The notes under the pieces were generated by a model. That model saw only the letters and a program-made list of their open reading frames with translations. It was not told the DNA's origin and did not search any database. Made by a program: the position numbers and the translations under genes. Below, piece by piece: positions 24,076-31,899 of a DNA stretch of 64,000 nucleotides (positions are counted from its first letter, which is position 1; the number at the start of each line of letters is the position of its first letter). Location: contig NZ_JAPVBL010000003.1 of NCBI RefSeq assembly GCF_026967935.1, forward strand, positions 737,243 through 801,242. Reading direction: 5' to 3'. This DNA comes from Modestobacter sp. VKM Ac-2982. GTDB taxonomy: Bacteria > Actinomycetota > Actinomycetes > Mycobacteriales > Geodermatophilaceae.

Positions 24076-24818
24076 GCGGGCGGAGCCCCGTACTCGCCGG
24101 CGTCGGTCACGATCTCGCTGATCCGCAGGCCGAAGTCCTCGTCGACGACGACGATCTCGCCGCGGGCGATCAGGGTGCCGTTGACCAGCAGGTCGGCCGG
24201 GGCGCCCGCGGCGCGGTCGAGCTCGATGACCTCGCCGGGGTGGAGGGAGAGCAGCTCGGACACGGTCATCCGGGTCCGGCCGATCTCGACGGTGACCTCC
24301 ATGGCCACGTTGCGCAGCAGGTCCAGGCTGCCGCGCCGCTCCCGCGGGCGGGGCAGGGTGACCTGCAGGGCCAGGGTGGCGGCGATCTCGGTGCCGTTGA
24401 TCAGAGGCACCGCGAGGAAGACGCCCTTGTCCCGCAGCCCGTCGAGCGCCGCGACGACGTCCTCGACCCGCTCGGCGGCGACCCGGACCCGGCCGAGGGC
24501 GCCGGCGGCGGCCTCGAGCGCGGGGCGCAGCGCGGTGGCGACGTCCATCGGGCCGACCGGGGAGTTGGTCAGCGCGCTGACGATCTCCTCGGAGAGCACC
24601 AGCACGATGTCGCCGCTGACCTCGCCGCCCAGTGCGGCGGTGACGGCCGCGCCGGGGGTCGGGGGGAGCGGGACCGACTCGGGGTCGGAGACCGTCTCCC
24701 CGGCCCGGAGGACGAGTTCGGCGGGCATGGCGGCTGCTGCGGCCTGGGCCGCAGCAGCGACGGCTGCGGCGATGGTGTCGGAGTCCGACGAGCGGTCGGT
24801 GCCGAAGGCGGTGGTCAT
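24072..24818 (-). CDS. fliN: flagellar motor switch protein FliN (FliY-like architecture)
   Basis: 248 residues, larger than enterobacterial FliN (137). The C-terminal 85 residues are the FliN/SpoA domain (LLRNVAMEVTVEIGRTRMTV, LLSLHPGEVIELDR, VNGTLIARGEIVVVDEDFGLRI). The preceding 160 residues resemble a degenerate CheC-like region, as in FliY, with GEVSGDIVLVLSEEIVSALT; CheC-type Glu/Asn phosphatase residues are not obvious. It forms the lower C-ring with FliM. Confidence 0.88.
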   Translation of the reverse strand: MTTAFGTDRSSDSDTIAAAVAAAAQAAAAAMPAELVLRAGETVSDPESVPLPPTPGAAVTAALGGEVSGDIVLVLSEEIVSALTNSPVGPMDVATALRPALEAAAGALGRVRVAAERVEDVVAALDGLRDKGVFLAVPLINGTEIAATLALQVTLPRPRERRGSLDLLRNVAMEVTVEIGRTRMTVSELLSLHPGEVIELDRAAGAPADLLVNGTLIARGEIVVVDEDFGLRISEIVTDAGEYGAPPA

Positions 24819-25786
24819 GCGGGGTCCTTTCCGCCGGACGCGGTGTCGGGGACGATCTCGGCCGCCAGGCGGCGCCGGTGGTTGCTCGGGAGGGCGTGGG
24901 CGAACGTCACGTCGTTCGTGGTGACCTGCAGCGGGCTGTCCTGCGCGTGGCGCAGCAGCAGCACGTCGCCGACGGCCAGGCTCAGCAGGTCACCGGAGGG
25001 CACCTCCAGCGGGTTGAACCGCACGCTCACGTCGACGGGGACGTCGTTGAGCCGCTCGGTGATCGCCTCGAGCGCCCGCTGCCGCTTGTGCTTCGCGGTG
25101 TCCGACAGCTGGGGGGACGCCGCGTTGTTCAGCGGGCCGGCGAAGGAGGAGAACGGCAGCACGAGCGTGACCTCGGGCTCCCGCGCGCCGATCCGCATGC
25201 TGTAGGTCGCCACCATGACCGTCTCGGAGCCGGAGGCGGCCTGGGCGAGCTGCGGGTTGTACTCGACGCTGTCCAGCGTCGGCGTCAGCGCGGTGACCGG
25301 GGCGAATGCCTGGCCGAGCTCGTCGAGCAGCCGGGCCAGCAGGTGGCCGGTGATGGCGCTCTCCATGCCGGTCATCGGCCGGTTGGGCTGGTCGCCGGCG
25401 CCGGACCCGCCGAGCATGTGGTCGACCATCGCCATCGCGGAGTCCAGCGGCCAGGCGAGCACGCCCTTGCCGGCCAGCGGTTCCAGGGTGAACGTCGCCG
25501 TGAAGTACGACGGCGGCAGCGTGGCGATGTAGTCGTCGTAGGAGAACTGCTCGATGCCGGTCAGCTCGACCCGGACGCCGGTGCGGAGCAGGGACGTCAG
25601 GGTCGTCGTCGCCTGGCGGGCGAAGGACTCCTGGGTGATCTGCAGGATCCGGACGTGCTCGCGGGAGAGCTTCGTCGGACGACGGAAGTCGTAGGTGCGC
25701 GGTTCCCGGCGCCGGGCGCGCCCCTGCCCCTCAGGGTGCCGGGGGGCGGCGCTCGGGGCGTCGGCCACGGTGTCGGACAGGCTCAC
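24815..25786 (-). CDS. fliM: flagellar motor switch protein FliM
   Basis: 323 residues from GTG 25786. Typical FliM motifs are RTYDFRRPTKLSREHVRIL, FARQATTTLTSLLRT, the central PLAGKGVLAWPLDSAMAMVDHMLGG and a C-terminal SpoA-like domain (VDVSVRFNPLEVPSGDLLSLAVGDVLLL). An N-terminal CheY-P-binding peptide is not obvious. GTG is preferred over ATG 25798 because GAGGA fits it and because that ATG lies inside the putative -10 GCCGATGA. It opens the fliM-fliN-fliO-fliP unit. Confidence 0.94.
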   Translation of the reverse strand: MSLSDTVADAPSAAPRHPEGQGRARRREPRTYDFRRPTKLSREHVRILQITQESFARQATTTLTSLLRTGVRVELTGIEQFSYDDYIATLPPSYFTATFTLEPLAGKGVLAWPLDSAMAMVDHMLGGSGAGDQPNRPMTGMESAITGHLLARLLDELGQAFAPVTALTPTLDSVEYNPQLAQAASGSETVMVATYSMRIGAREPEVTLVLPFSSFAGPLNNAASPQLSDTAKHKRQRALEAITERLNDVPVDVSVRFNPLEVPSGDLLSLAVGDVLLLRHAQDSPLQVTTNDVTFAHALPSNHRRRLAAEIVPDTASGGKDPA

Positions 25787-25794
25787 GCATGTCC

Positions 25795-25822
25795 TCATCG
25801 GCGGGGGGTGCGGTGACCCTGA
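25795..25822 (-). promoter_or_regulatory. sigma-28-type promoter of the fliM operon
   Basis: Minus-strand TCAG, 16 bases, GCCGATGA. The -10 is identical to those at flbD and flgB. Its end lies 8 bases before the fliM GTG, so the mRNA would have almost no leader. A strong hairpin just upstream separates it from fliL. Confidence 0.55.
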
Positions 25823-25830
25823 CCGCCGGA

Positions 25831-25867
25831 CACCAGCCGGCGCCGATGTGCTCGGCGCCGGCTGGTG
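25831..25867 (-). terminator. hairpin between fliL and fliM
   Basis: A perfect 16-bp stem, CACCAGCCGGCGCCGA and its complement, with loop TGTGC. It lies downstream of fliL and just upstream of the fliM promoter. It lacks a T-tract, as usual in GC-rich actinobacteria. Confidence 0.7.
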
Positions 25868-25992
25868 CAGGTGTGCCCCGGTGGGGGCGGTGGGGGCGGA
25901 GCGTCAGCCGGGCACACCCGTGAGGTGTTGGAACGGCCCCCTTGCAGGGTCCCGGCACGAGCGTGCGAGTGCTGGGGGGCGAGGGGGTCCTT

Positions 25993-26472
25993 CTACTGGG
26001 TGACGTACTCCGTGTACCAGAGCTCGTAGACGTCGCCGTGGTAGGCCTCGACGACCGCTGCCTCGAAGGCGGCCTTCATCGCCTCCCGGTTGCTCGTCAC
26101 GTCGGACAGGGCAGCCCCGGAGAACTGGGAGATGGCGATGTCGAGGGCCTTGGAGCCGTCCGGGGTGGCGCCGCCGCCGTGCCCGCCGCCGCCGGCGTGC
26201 TCGTCGTAGGCGAGGGAGAACTGCAGCGTGAAGCCGAGCTTCAGGTAGCTCCCGCCGGCCAGGTTGATGGCCACCGGTTCCACCGCCAGCACGACGCTGC
26301 CGGCCTCCGGCGCGGGCTCGGCCTCGGCCTCGCCGCTGCCGCTGAAGACGAAGAAGTACGCGGCCGCGCCGAGCGCGAGCACGGCGACCAGCGCCATGAT
26401 CAGCAGCTTCTTCTTGCCGCTGCCCTTGGCGTCGTCGGAGTCCTCGGGCTCTTCCTTCTTCTTCCTGCTCAT
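25993..26472 (-). CDS. fliL: flagellar basal body-associated protein FliL
   Basis: 159 residues: a charged cytoplasmic start (SRKKKEEPEDSDD), one membrane helix (about 23-44) and an extracytoplasmic domain with EPVAINLAGGSYLKLGFTLQF and a final VYELWYTEYVTQ. FliL rings surround stators and modulate motor function. A GGGGAG site and the ATGA overlap with motB support the start at 26472. A glycine/histidine insertion (HAGGGGHGGG) interrupts the domain. Confidence 0.92.
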   Translation of the reverse strand: MSRKKKEEPEDSDDAKGSGKKKLLIMALVAVLALGAAAYFFVFSGSGEAEAEPAPEAGSVVLAVEPVAINLAGGSYLKLGFTLQFSLAYDEHAGGGGHGGGATPDGSKALDIAISQFSGAALSDVTSNREAMKAAFEAAVVEAYHGDVYELWYTEYVTQ

Positions 26473-27434
26473 TCCTGACTCCCCTCGGAGGTCGTGCCGG
26501 TGGCCTGGGTGGTGTCGGTGGTCTGGGTGGCTGCCTCGAGGCCGGGCAGCAGTGCGTTGGCCTCCGGGGAGGCCATGGTCAGGAGGACGACGTCCACCCG
26601 CCGGTTCACGGTCACGTAGCTGGGGTCGGTGTCCGGCACGAGCGGCCGGGTGTCGCTGTAGCCCACTGCCGACATCCGGCCCTGCCCGACGCCGTTGGCG
26701 TCCACCAGGTGCCGCAGCACGGTGGTGGCCCGGACGGCGGACAGCTCCCAGTTCGACGGCCACGGGCCGCCGCGGGTGACCGGCAGGGAGTTCGCGTGGC
26801 CCTCGACCCGGACCAGGTTGGGCAGGTCCTCGATCGTCGGCCCCATGGCGTTCAGCACGGTGACGCCCTGCGGCATGAGGGCTGCGGACTCCGGCGCGAA
26901 GAGCACCGGGTCGGAGACGACGCGCACGACCAGGCCCCGCTCGTCGATGATGAACTGGGCGGCCCCGGTCTGGCCCGCGGCGGCCAGCGCTGCGGCGATC
27001 GCTGCCCGCGCGGCCGCGAGCTGGTCGTAGGCCGACTCTGCCTCGGCGGCGACGGCCCGGGCCTCCGCCTCGGCGGCGGCCACTGCCGCTGCCTGCTCCG
27101 CCTCGGTCTGCGCGGTGCCGTCGATGGCGGCCTCCTGGGCGACCTGGACGGGCTTCAGCGGGCTGTCGTTCTCGACCGGCGCGGCGATCGCGGCGCCGTC
27201 GTTCAGGATGGTCACCGGGGCACCGGCACCCTGTCGCGCGCCGTTGGCGAAGGCGGTGAACTTGGCGAGGTCGATCGAGCTCATCGCGTAGAGCACCACG
27301 AAGAGCACGAACAGCAGCGTCATCATGTCGAAGCCGGACACCAGCCACCGTTCGTGGTTCTCGTGCTCCTCGTGCTCCTCGTGCTTCTTGGCCCGGCGGC
27401 CACCGTGGCCGCCGTGCCCGCCGCTCTTGCTCAC
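26469..27434 (-). CDS. motB: flagellar stator protein MotB
   Basis: 321 residues. A His/Glu-rich cytoplasmic head (HEEHEEHENHE) precedes a single helix with the proton-carrying aspartate in SGFDMMTLLFVLFVVLYAM (Asp about 36). An alanine/glutamate-rich linker leads to the peptidoglycan-binding OmpA-like domain, with VRVEGHANSLPV, SVGYSDTRPLV-type AVGYSDTRP and NRRVDVVLL. The conserved Asp supports a proton-driven motor. GTGA overlap with motA. Confidence 0.95.
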   Translation of the reverse strand: MSKSGGHGGHGGRRAKKHEEHEEHENHERWLVSGFDMMTLLFVLFVVLYAMSSIDLAKFTAFANGARQGAGAPVTILNDGAAIAAPVENDSPLKPVQVAQEAAIDGTAQTEAEQAAAVAAAEAEARAVAAEAESAYDQLAAARAAIAAALAAAGQTGAAQFIIDERGLVVRVVSDPVLFAPESAALMPQGVTVLNAMGPTIEDLPNLVRVEGHANSLPVTRGGPWPSNWELSAVRATTVLRHLVDANGVGQGRMSAVGYSDTRPLVPDTDPSYVTVNRRVDVVLLTMASPEANALLPGLEAATQTTDTTQATGTTSEGSQE

Positions 27435-28201
27435 GCCGCCTCGCGCTGCTGCTCACTGGGCGGCACCAGCGCGCTCAGCTTGGCGCGCACGGTCCGCGGG
27501 CTCGTGCCCGCCTGGATCTCCGCGATGCCCTCGACGAGCAGCTCCATCTGCGCGGCCTGCAGCGCGCTGACCCGCAGGATCTTCGCGCCCATCGGCAGGA
27601 ACCAGAAGTTGGCTGCCATGACGCCCCACAGCGTGGCGATGAACGCCGCGGAGACCATCGGACCCAGCGCCTCGGGGTTGCTGAGGCTGCCCATCACGTT
27701 CATCAGGCCGACGATGCAGCCGAGGATGCCGATGGTCGGCGCGTAGCCGCCCATGTTGTTCATGAACTTGGCGGCGACCTTGTCCTCGGTCTTCTTGGCC
27801 GAGATCTCGCCCTCGAGGATGCTGCGCAGGTCCTCCGGGTCGGTTCCGTCGATGCTCATCTGCAACCCGCGCTTGAGGAACGGGTCGTCGATGTCCTTGA
27901 CCTGCGCCTCGAGGGCGAGCAGCCCCTCCTTGCGGGCCTTCTCGGCCAGGCTGACCAGCGTCTGGATCTGCTCCGTGGCCGGCGGCACCTTGGCCGGCAG
28001 CACGGCCATCTTGAACCAGGTGGGCATCTTCTTCAGGTCGTCCATCGTCTGGCTGGCCATCGCCGCGCCGAAGGTCGCGACGACCACCAGGACGATCGCC
28101 GGGAGGAAGATCAGCGAGGTCGGGTCGGCGCCCTCCAGGATCATGAAGACGACCAGGGCGATGATGGAGACGACGAACCCGATCAGGGTGGCGGGGTCCA
28201 T
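27431..28201 (-). CDS. motA: flagellar stator protein MotA
   Basis: 256 residues with four membrane helices: two near the N terminus and two at about 150-175 and 185-205. Family marks are GYAPTIGILGCIVGLMNVMGSL and AFIATLWGVMAANFWFLPMG. The cytoplasmic loop EKARKEGLLALE carries the charged residues that contact FliG. With MotB it forms the ion-driven stator. It follows flbD by three bases. Confidence 0.95.
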   Translation of the reverse strand: MDPATLIGFVVSIIALVVFMILEGADPTSLIFLPAIVLVVVATFGAAMASQTMDDLKKMPTWFKMAVLPAKVPPATEQIQTLVSLAEKARKEGLLALEAQVKDIDDPFLKRGLQMSIDGTDPEDLRSILEGEISAKKTEDKVAAKFMNNMGGYAPTIGILGCIVGLMNVMGSLSNPEALGPMVSAAFIATLWGVMAANFWFLPMGAKILRVSALQAAQMELLVEGIAEIQAGTSPRTVRAKLSALVPPSEQQREAA

Positions 28202-28204
28202 GGC

Positions 28205-28492
28205 TCAGCGCTCTTCTCGGCTCGGGAACGGCAGGACCGAGGAGTCGTCGGTGCCCTTCACGGTGTGTGCGGTCGGCATCCGGTACTCGCCGCGGTCCAT
28301 CTGGAAGGCCACCGCCTGGATGCTGGCCCGGTAGTCACGGACCGCGCGGACCACCTCGTCGACGGTCTCGGTGACGACGTACTTGGTGTCGTCGCGGAGC
28401 GTGACGACGGTGTCGGGGTGGCCCTCCACGCGCTGGATGAGCTCGACGTTGAGCACGAAGTGCTCGCCGTTGAGGCGCGTCAGACGGATCAC
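28205..28492 (-). CDS. flbD: FlbD family flagellar protein
   Basis: 95 residues from GTG 28492. The first 60 residues match the FlbD family: MIRLTRLNGEHFVLNVELIQ, then VEGHPDTVVTLRDDTKYVV. The extra 30 residues at the C terminus are not conserved in the usual 60-70 residue proteins. FlbD proteins sit next to motA in many Gram-positives, and their function is not established. It begins the flbD-motA-motB-fliL unit behind its own promoter. Confidence 0.88.
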   Translation of the reverse strand: MIRLTRLNGEHFVLNVELIQRVEGHPDTVVTLRDDTKYVVTETVDEVVRAVRDYRASIQAVAFQMDRGEYRMPTAHTVKGTDDSSVLPFPSREER

Positions 28493-28557
28493 GGACTGCT
28501 CCAGGGGTCGGGTGTGGCGGGGTCGCCACGAACGGGCCTCATCGCGCCGCAGTCAGG

Positions 28558-28585
28558 TCATCGGCGTGTCGAGGGCGGTGCTTGA
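28558..28585 (-). promoter_or_regulatory. sigma-28-type promoter of flbD-motAB-fliL
   Basis: The best-matching element in the window: minus-strand TCAA, 16 bases, GCCGATGA, against the WhiG/FliA form TAAA-N15-GCCGATAA. It lies about 65 bases before the flbD GTG and just after the terminators of flgE. Confidence 0.65.
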
Positions 28586-28590
28586 GCTGA

Positions 28591-28624
28591 ACGGCCCGGC
28601 CCCCCGACGGGATGACCGGGCCGT
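28591..28624 (-). terminator. second hairpin after flgE
   Basis: ACGGCCCGG and CCGGGCCGT form a 9-bp perfect stem around a 16-base loop, downstream of the stronger 28647 hairpin. It may back up termination before the flbD promoter. Confidence 0.5.
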
Positions 28625-28646
28625 CCGTGCAGGTGAGCGCCTCACC

Positions 28647-28674
28647 CCCCACCGAGATGGCCATCTCGGTGGGG
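28647..28674 (-). terminator. terminator of the flgB-flgE operon
   Basis: A 28-base perfect palindrome, CCCCACCGAGATGG then CCATCTCGGTGGGG, starting 7 bases after the flgE stop. It should close the long flgB-to-flgE transcript. Confidence 0.8.
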
Positions 28675-28681
28675 AGGGGGA

Positions 28682-29962
28682 TCAGCGCTTGAGCTGGACC
28701 AGGTCCTGCAGGATCTCGTCGGAGGTGCTGATCACGCGGCTGTTGGCCTGGAAGCCACGCTGGGCGACGATCAGCCCGGTGAACTCCTCGGCCAGGTCGA
28801 CGTTGGACATCTCCAGCGCCCCGGCGGACAGGCTGCCCCGGCCGCCGGTGCCGGCCTGCCCGACCAGCGGGTTGCCGGAGTTGTCGCCGGCCCGGTACGA
28901 GCTGTTGCCGGCCTTCTCCAGGCCGCCCGGGTTGGTGAAGGTGGCCAGTGCCAGCTGCCCGATGTTCTGCCGCAGCCCGTTGGAGTAGATGCCGACGATC
29001 GTGCCGTCGTTGGCCAGCGAGTAGCCCTCCAGCACGCCCATCGCGGAGCCGCTCTGGGCGGTCGTCTTGGCCGCGGCGTCGCTCTTGCCGCCGAACTGGG
29101 TGAGCGAGGACAGGTCGACGGTCACGGGCTTCGTCCAGGCCGCGAACGTGCCGGTCGGCGCGGGGATCAGCAGCTCACCCCCCGGGGGGTCGACCAGGGT
29201 GCCGGCCGGGATGCCGCCACTGCCGTCGGAGAACTCGACGGTCGTGCTCAGCAGGTTGGTGGCAGGTGTGGTGGTGGTGTCGGCGAAGGTCACCGTCCAC
29301 TCGTTGGACGTGGTGGCCGGCGCGACGACCGGGCTCTTGGACAGCGTGACGCTGACCGGGTGGGCATTGCCCAGGTCGTCGTACATGTTGATCTGCGAGC
29401 TCACGGCGGTGTCGGCGTCCGTGGCCCCGGCCGAGAGGTTGCCGGCCAGCGATGCACCGGTGGTGGCGACCGGGGCGAGCACCTGGCCGGTCGGGATCCG
29501 CAGGTCCTGGAGCGGGCCGTTCGGGTCGACGACGCCCAGCGCGTTGGCCATCCAGCCCTGCAGCTTGGCGCCGTCCGGGGTCACCAGGTTGCCGACGCCG
29601 TCGGTGTCGAAGGAGCCGGCCCGGGTGTAGAGGCTCTCGTTGCCCACCTTGGTCACGAAGAAGCCGTCGCCGCTGATCATGAAGTCGCTGGCCCGGCCGG
29701 TGTTCTGGGTCGAGCCCTGGCCGAAGTTCGTGGTGATGCCGGCGACCTTGACGCCGAGCCCGACCTGCGCCGGGTTGGTGCCGGCGACGTCACCGTTCGG
29801 CGCGGAGCCGTTGCGCAGCACCTGGCTGAGGGTGTCCTCGAAGACGGTCTGGCTGGCCTTGAAGCCGACGGTGTTGACGTTGGCGATGTTGTTGCCGGCG
29901 ACGTCGAGCTTGGTCTGGTGGGCGCGCAGGCCGGAGATGGCCGAGAACATGGAACGAAGCAC
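28682..29962 (-). CDS. flgE: flagellar hook protein FlgE
   Basis: 426 residues from GTG 29962 (GAGGAG upstream), giving the usual start MLRSMFSAISGLRAHQTKLDV. The rod/hook N-terminal motif NNIANVNTVGFKASQ and the C-terminal helix NVDLAEEFTGLIVAQRGFQANSRVISTSDEILQ are intact, with the FlgE core LYTRAGSFDTDGVGNLVTPDG between. It is the only FlgE/F/G-class protein in the window. It ends the long operon and is followed by two hairpins. Confidence 0.94.
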   Translation of the reverse strand: MLRSMFSAISGLRAHQTKLDVAGNNIANVNTVGFKASQTVFEDTLSQVLRNGSAPNGDVAGTNPAQVGLGVKVAGITTNFGQGSTQNTGRASDFMISGDGFFVTKVGNESLYTRAGSFDTDGVGNLVTPDGAKLQGWMANALGVVDPNGPLQDLRIPTGQVLAPVATTGASLAGNLSAGATDADTAVSSQINMYDDLGNAHPVSVTLSKSPVVAPATTSNEWTVTFADTTTTPATNLLSTTVEFSDGSGGIPAGTLVDPPGGELLIPAPTGTFAAWTKPVTVDLSSLTQFGGKSDAAAKTTAQSGSAMGVLEGYSLANDGTIVGIYSNGLRQNIGQLALATFTNPGGLEKAGNSSYRAGDNSGNPLVGQAGTGGRGSLSAGALEMSNVDLAEEFTGLIVAQRGFQANSRVISTSDEILQDLVQLKR

Positions 29963-30006
29963 GGTGGAGCTCCTCGCGATCGGTGTGGGGAGGCGGGGAC
30001 GCCAGG

Positions 30007-30453
30007 TCAGCTGGTGGTGGTGGCGGGGGTGTCGACCTCGGGGACGGTGATCTCGGTGATCCGGCCCAGCGGCACGGCCTTGTCGCCGACCACCGCCCGC
30101 GGCTCGCTGCCGCCGGTCACGATCACCGAGGAGACGGCGCCGGTGACGGTGGTGCCGTCGTCGGCGGTGTAGGCCACGTGCTTGCCGACGAGCGCACCGG
30201 CGCTCAGTGAGCGCTGCAGGGTGAGCAGCTCGGCGTTCTGCTTCGCGATCTCCTCGAGCTTCTCCACCTGGGTGAAGGTCGCGGTCTGGGCCATGAACTC
30301 GCTGCTGCTGGTCGGGTTGCTCGGGTCCTGGAAGCGCATCTGCGCGACCAGCAGCTTGAGGAAGGTGTCCTTGCCCATCTGGTCCGAGCGGTCGGTCGCG
30401 GTGGTCGCGGTGGCGGTCGGCGTACCGACGGTCCCGGTGATCGGGGTGGTCAT
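30007..30453 (-). CDS. flgD: flagellar hook capping protein FlgD (short form)
   Basis: 148 residues. The N-terminal scaffold domain MGKDTFLKLLVAQMRFQDP and SSSEFMAQTATFTQVEKLEEI is clear. The C-terminal part is a short beta segment (LVGKHVAYTADDGTTVTG) rather than the FnIII/Tudor pair of enterobacterial FlgD (about 230 residues). Short FlgD is usual in Gram-positives. It caps the growing hook. It lies between fliK and flgE. Confidence 0.92.
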   Translation of the reverse strand: MTTPITGTVGTPTATATTATDRSDQMGKDTFLKLLVAQMRFQDPSNPTSSSEFMAQTATFTQVEKLEEIAKQNAELLTLQRSLSAGALVGKHVAYTADDGTTVTGAVSSVIVTGGSEPRAVVGDKAVPLGRITEITVPEVDTPATTTS

Positions 30454-30468
30454 CGCACGGTCTCCAGA

Positions 30469-31899
30469 TCAGACGCGGACGTCCACGCCGGCTGACGTGG
30501 ACTGGTCGGTGGCCAGGGCGGCACTGCCGCGGCCGAGGCGGTCGGTGGTCTGCGCGTCGCTGCGCGAGCTGCCCTGCTGGTCCGGTTGGCCGGAGCGGCC
30601 CTGCTGACCGGTCTGGGCGTCGAACAGCTGCTGCGCGGTCCGTGCGCCGGTGCCGGCGTCGCCGCCGTCCGCGCCGACCTCGACCCGGCCGGCGGTCAGG
30701 CCGGCGCTGTCGAGCTCGCGGCGCAGGTCGGGCAGGGCGTCCAGCAGCGCCTGCCGGCCGGCCTCGTGCGCACCGTGCAGGGTCACGTCGAGCACGCCGC
30801 GGGCGATGGTGACCTGGACCGACACCGGGCCCAGGTCGTCCGGGGTGAGGACCACGGTCATGGTCTGGCTGCCGTCCGGGGCGTTGTGCAGCACGGCGAG
30901 CTGGCGGCCGAGCTGGGCGGCGACGGGGGTCTCCGCCGGGCCCGGCACCGCAGCCCCGGCCGCCGCGGCGGACGGAGCGACAGCCGGCGTCGGGCCGGGG
31001 AGCCCGAATGCGCCGTCGGCCTCGGCGGACGAGGCCGTCGGCCCGGGTGCCGCCGGGGCGGGATCGTCGCCTGCGCTCCCCGAGCCGGTGCCCGCCGTGT
31101 CCGTGGCGTCGCCGGTGGGCGGCAACAGCAGCGGCGTCCCCGCGGTGTCGGTGGTGGCCGCCGGGTCGGCACCGGGAGCGCCTGCGGGAACAGGACCGGT
31201 CGCCGGGAGCGCCGCCGGGGCACCGGCCGGGTCGACGACGACGGTGAGCCCGGCGGCCTCGGCCAGCGCTGCGGTGGCATCGACGGCGGCGGGGACGGCC
31301 AGGGCGGGCACGGTCGGGGCGGGCAGCGGCGTGGCCGGAGCCGGGGTGGCGGCTGCGGTGGCCGGCGGCGTCACCGCCGCAGCGGGCAGGCCCGCCAGGG
31401 CGGCCGAGCCGTCGGCGGACTGCCCGGCGCCGGTGACGGCACCGATCAGGCCGGCCGCGGCGGCCGTCGTCCCCAGGCCCGCGGTGCTCTCCGCGGTCAG
31501 GGGTGCTGCCGCGGCCAGCAGCGCCCACAACCCGGGCTGCAGGGGGACCGGGGGCGCAGCGGCGTCGGTGCTGCCGTCGGCGGCCTCCTCCGCGGGGTCG
31601 GCCGCCGACGGGTCGATCCGGTCGGCGGGGGCGTCGGCGGTGCGATCGGGCCGGCCGGCGGCCGCGGCGGCGCGGTCCGGGGACCGGACGGCGGACCGGT
31701 CCGCCGCCCGCTCGGTGGCGCGGTCGGCGGCCCGCTGGGAGGCGCGGGAGGGGCCGCGCTCGCTGCCGAGGGCGTCGTCGAGGGCGCTGGCGAACGCGGG
31801 TGCGCGGTCGCCGGCGGCGGTCCGGCCGGTCGAGCCGTGGCCGGCGGCACCGGAGCGGGCCGGGGCCGAGATCACCGGCAGGGTGGTCGGGCTGCTCAT
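30469..31899 (-). CDS. fliK: flagellar hook-length control protein FliK
   Basis: 476 residues. The first 330 are low-complexity (Ala/Pro/Arg-rich, with ADRATERAADRSAVRS repeats), as expected for the ruler part. The C-terminal domain (about 350-430) matches the hook-length domain: TMTVVLTPDDLGPVSVQVTI, LDVTLHGAHEAGRQALLDALPDLRRELDSAGL. It acts with FlhB to end hook export. ATGA overlap with the preceding hydrolase gene. Confidence 0.9.
   Translation of the reverse strand: MSSPTTLPVISAPARSGAAGHGSTGRTAAGDRAPAFASALDDALGSERGPSRASQRAADRATERAADRSAVRSPDRAAAAAGRPDRTADAPADRIDPSAADPAEEAADGSTDAAAPPVPLQPGLWALLAAAAPLTAESTAGLGTTAAAAGLIGAVTGAGQSADGSAALAGLPAAAVTPPATAAATPAPATPLPAPTVPALAVPAAVDATAALAEAAGLTVVVDPAGAPAALPATGPVPAGAPGADPAATTDTAGTPLLLPPTGDATDTAGTGSGSAGDDPAPAAPGPTASSAEADGAFGLPGPTPAVAPSAAAAGAAVPGPAETPVAAQLGRQLAVLHNAPDGSQTMTVVLTPDDLGPVSVQVTIARGVLDVTLHGAHEAGRQALLDALPDLRRELDSAGLTAGRVEVGADGGDAGTGARTAQQLFDAQTGQQGRSGQPDQQGSSRSDAQTTDRLGRGSAALATDQSTSAGVDVRV

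Noticed and set aside
25787-25798. ATG 25798 as the start of fliM
   Set aside because: It lies within the GCCGATGA -10-like box and has no Shine-Dalgarno; GTG 25786 has GAGGA and fits the mapped spacing.
28205-28492. An independent regulator (DNA-binding) role for the FlbD-named protein
   Set aside because: It is the small Gram-positive FlbD family, not the Caulobacter NtrC-like FlbD; no helix-turn-helix is seen.
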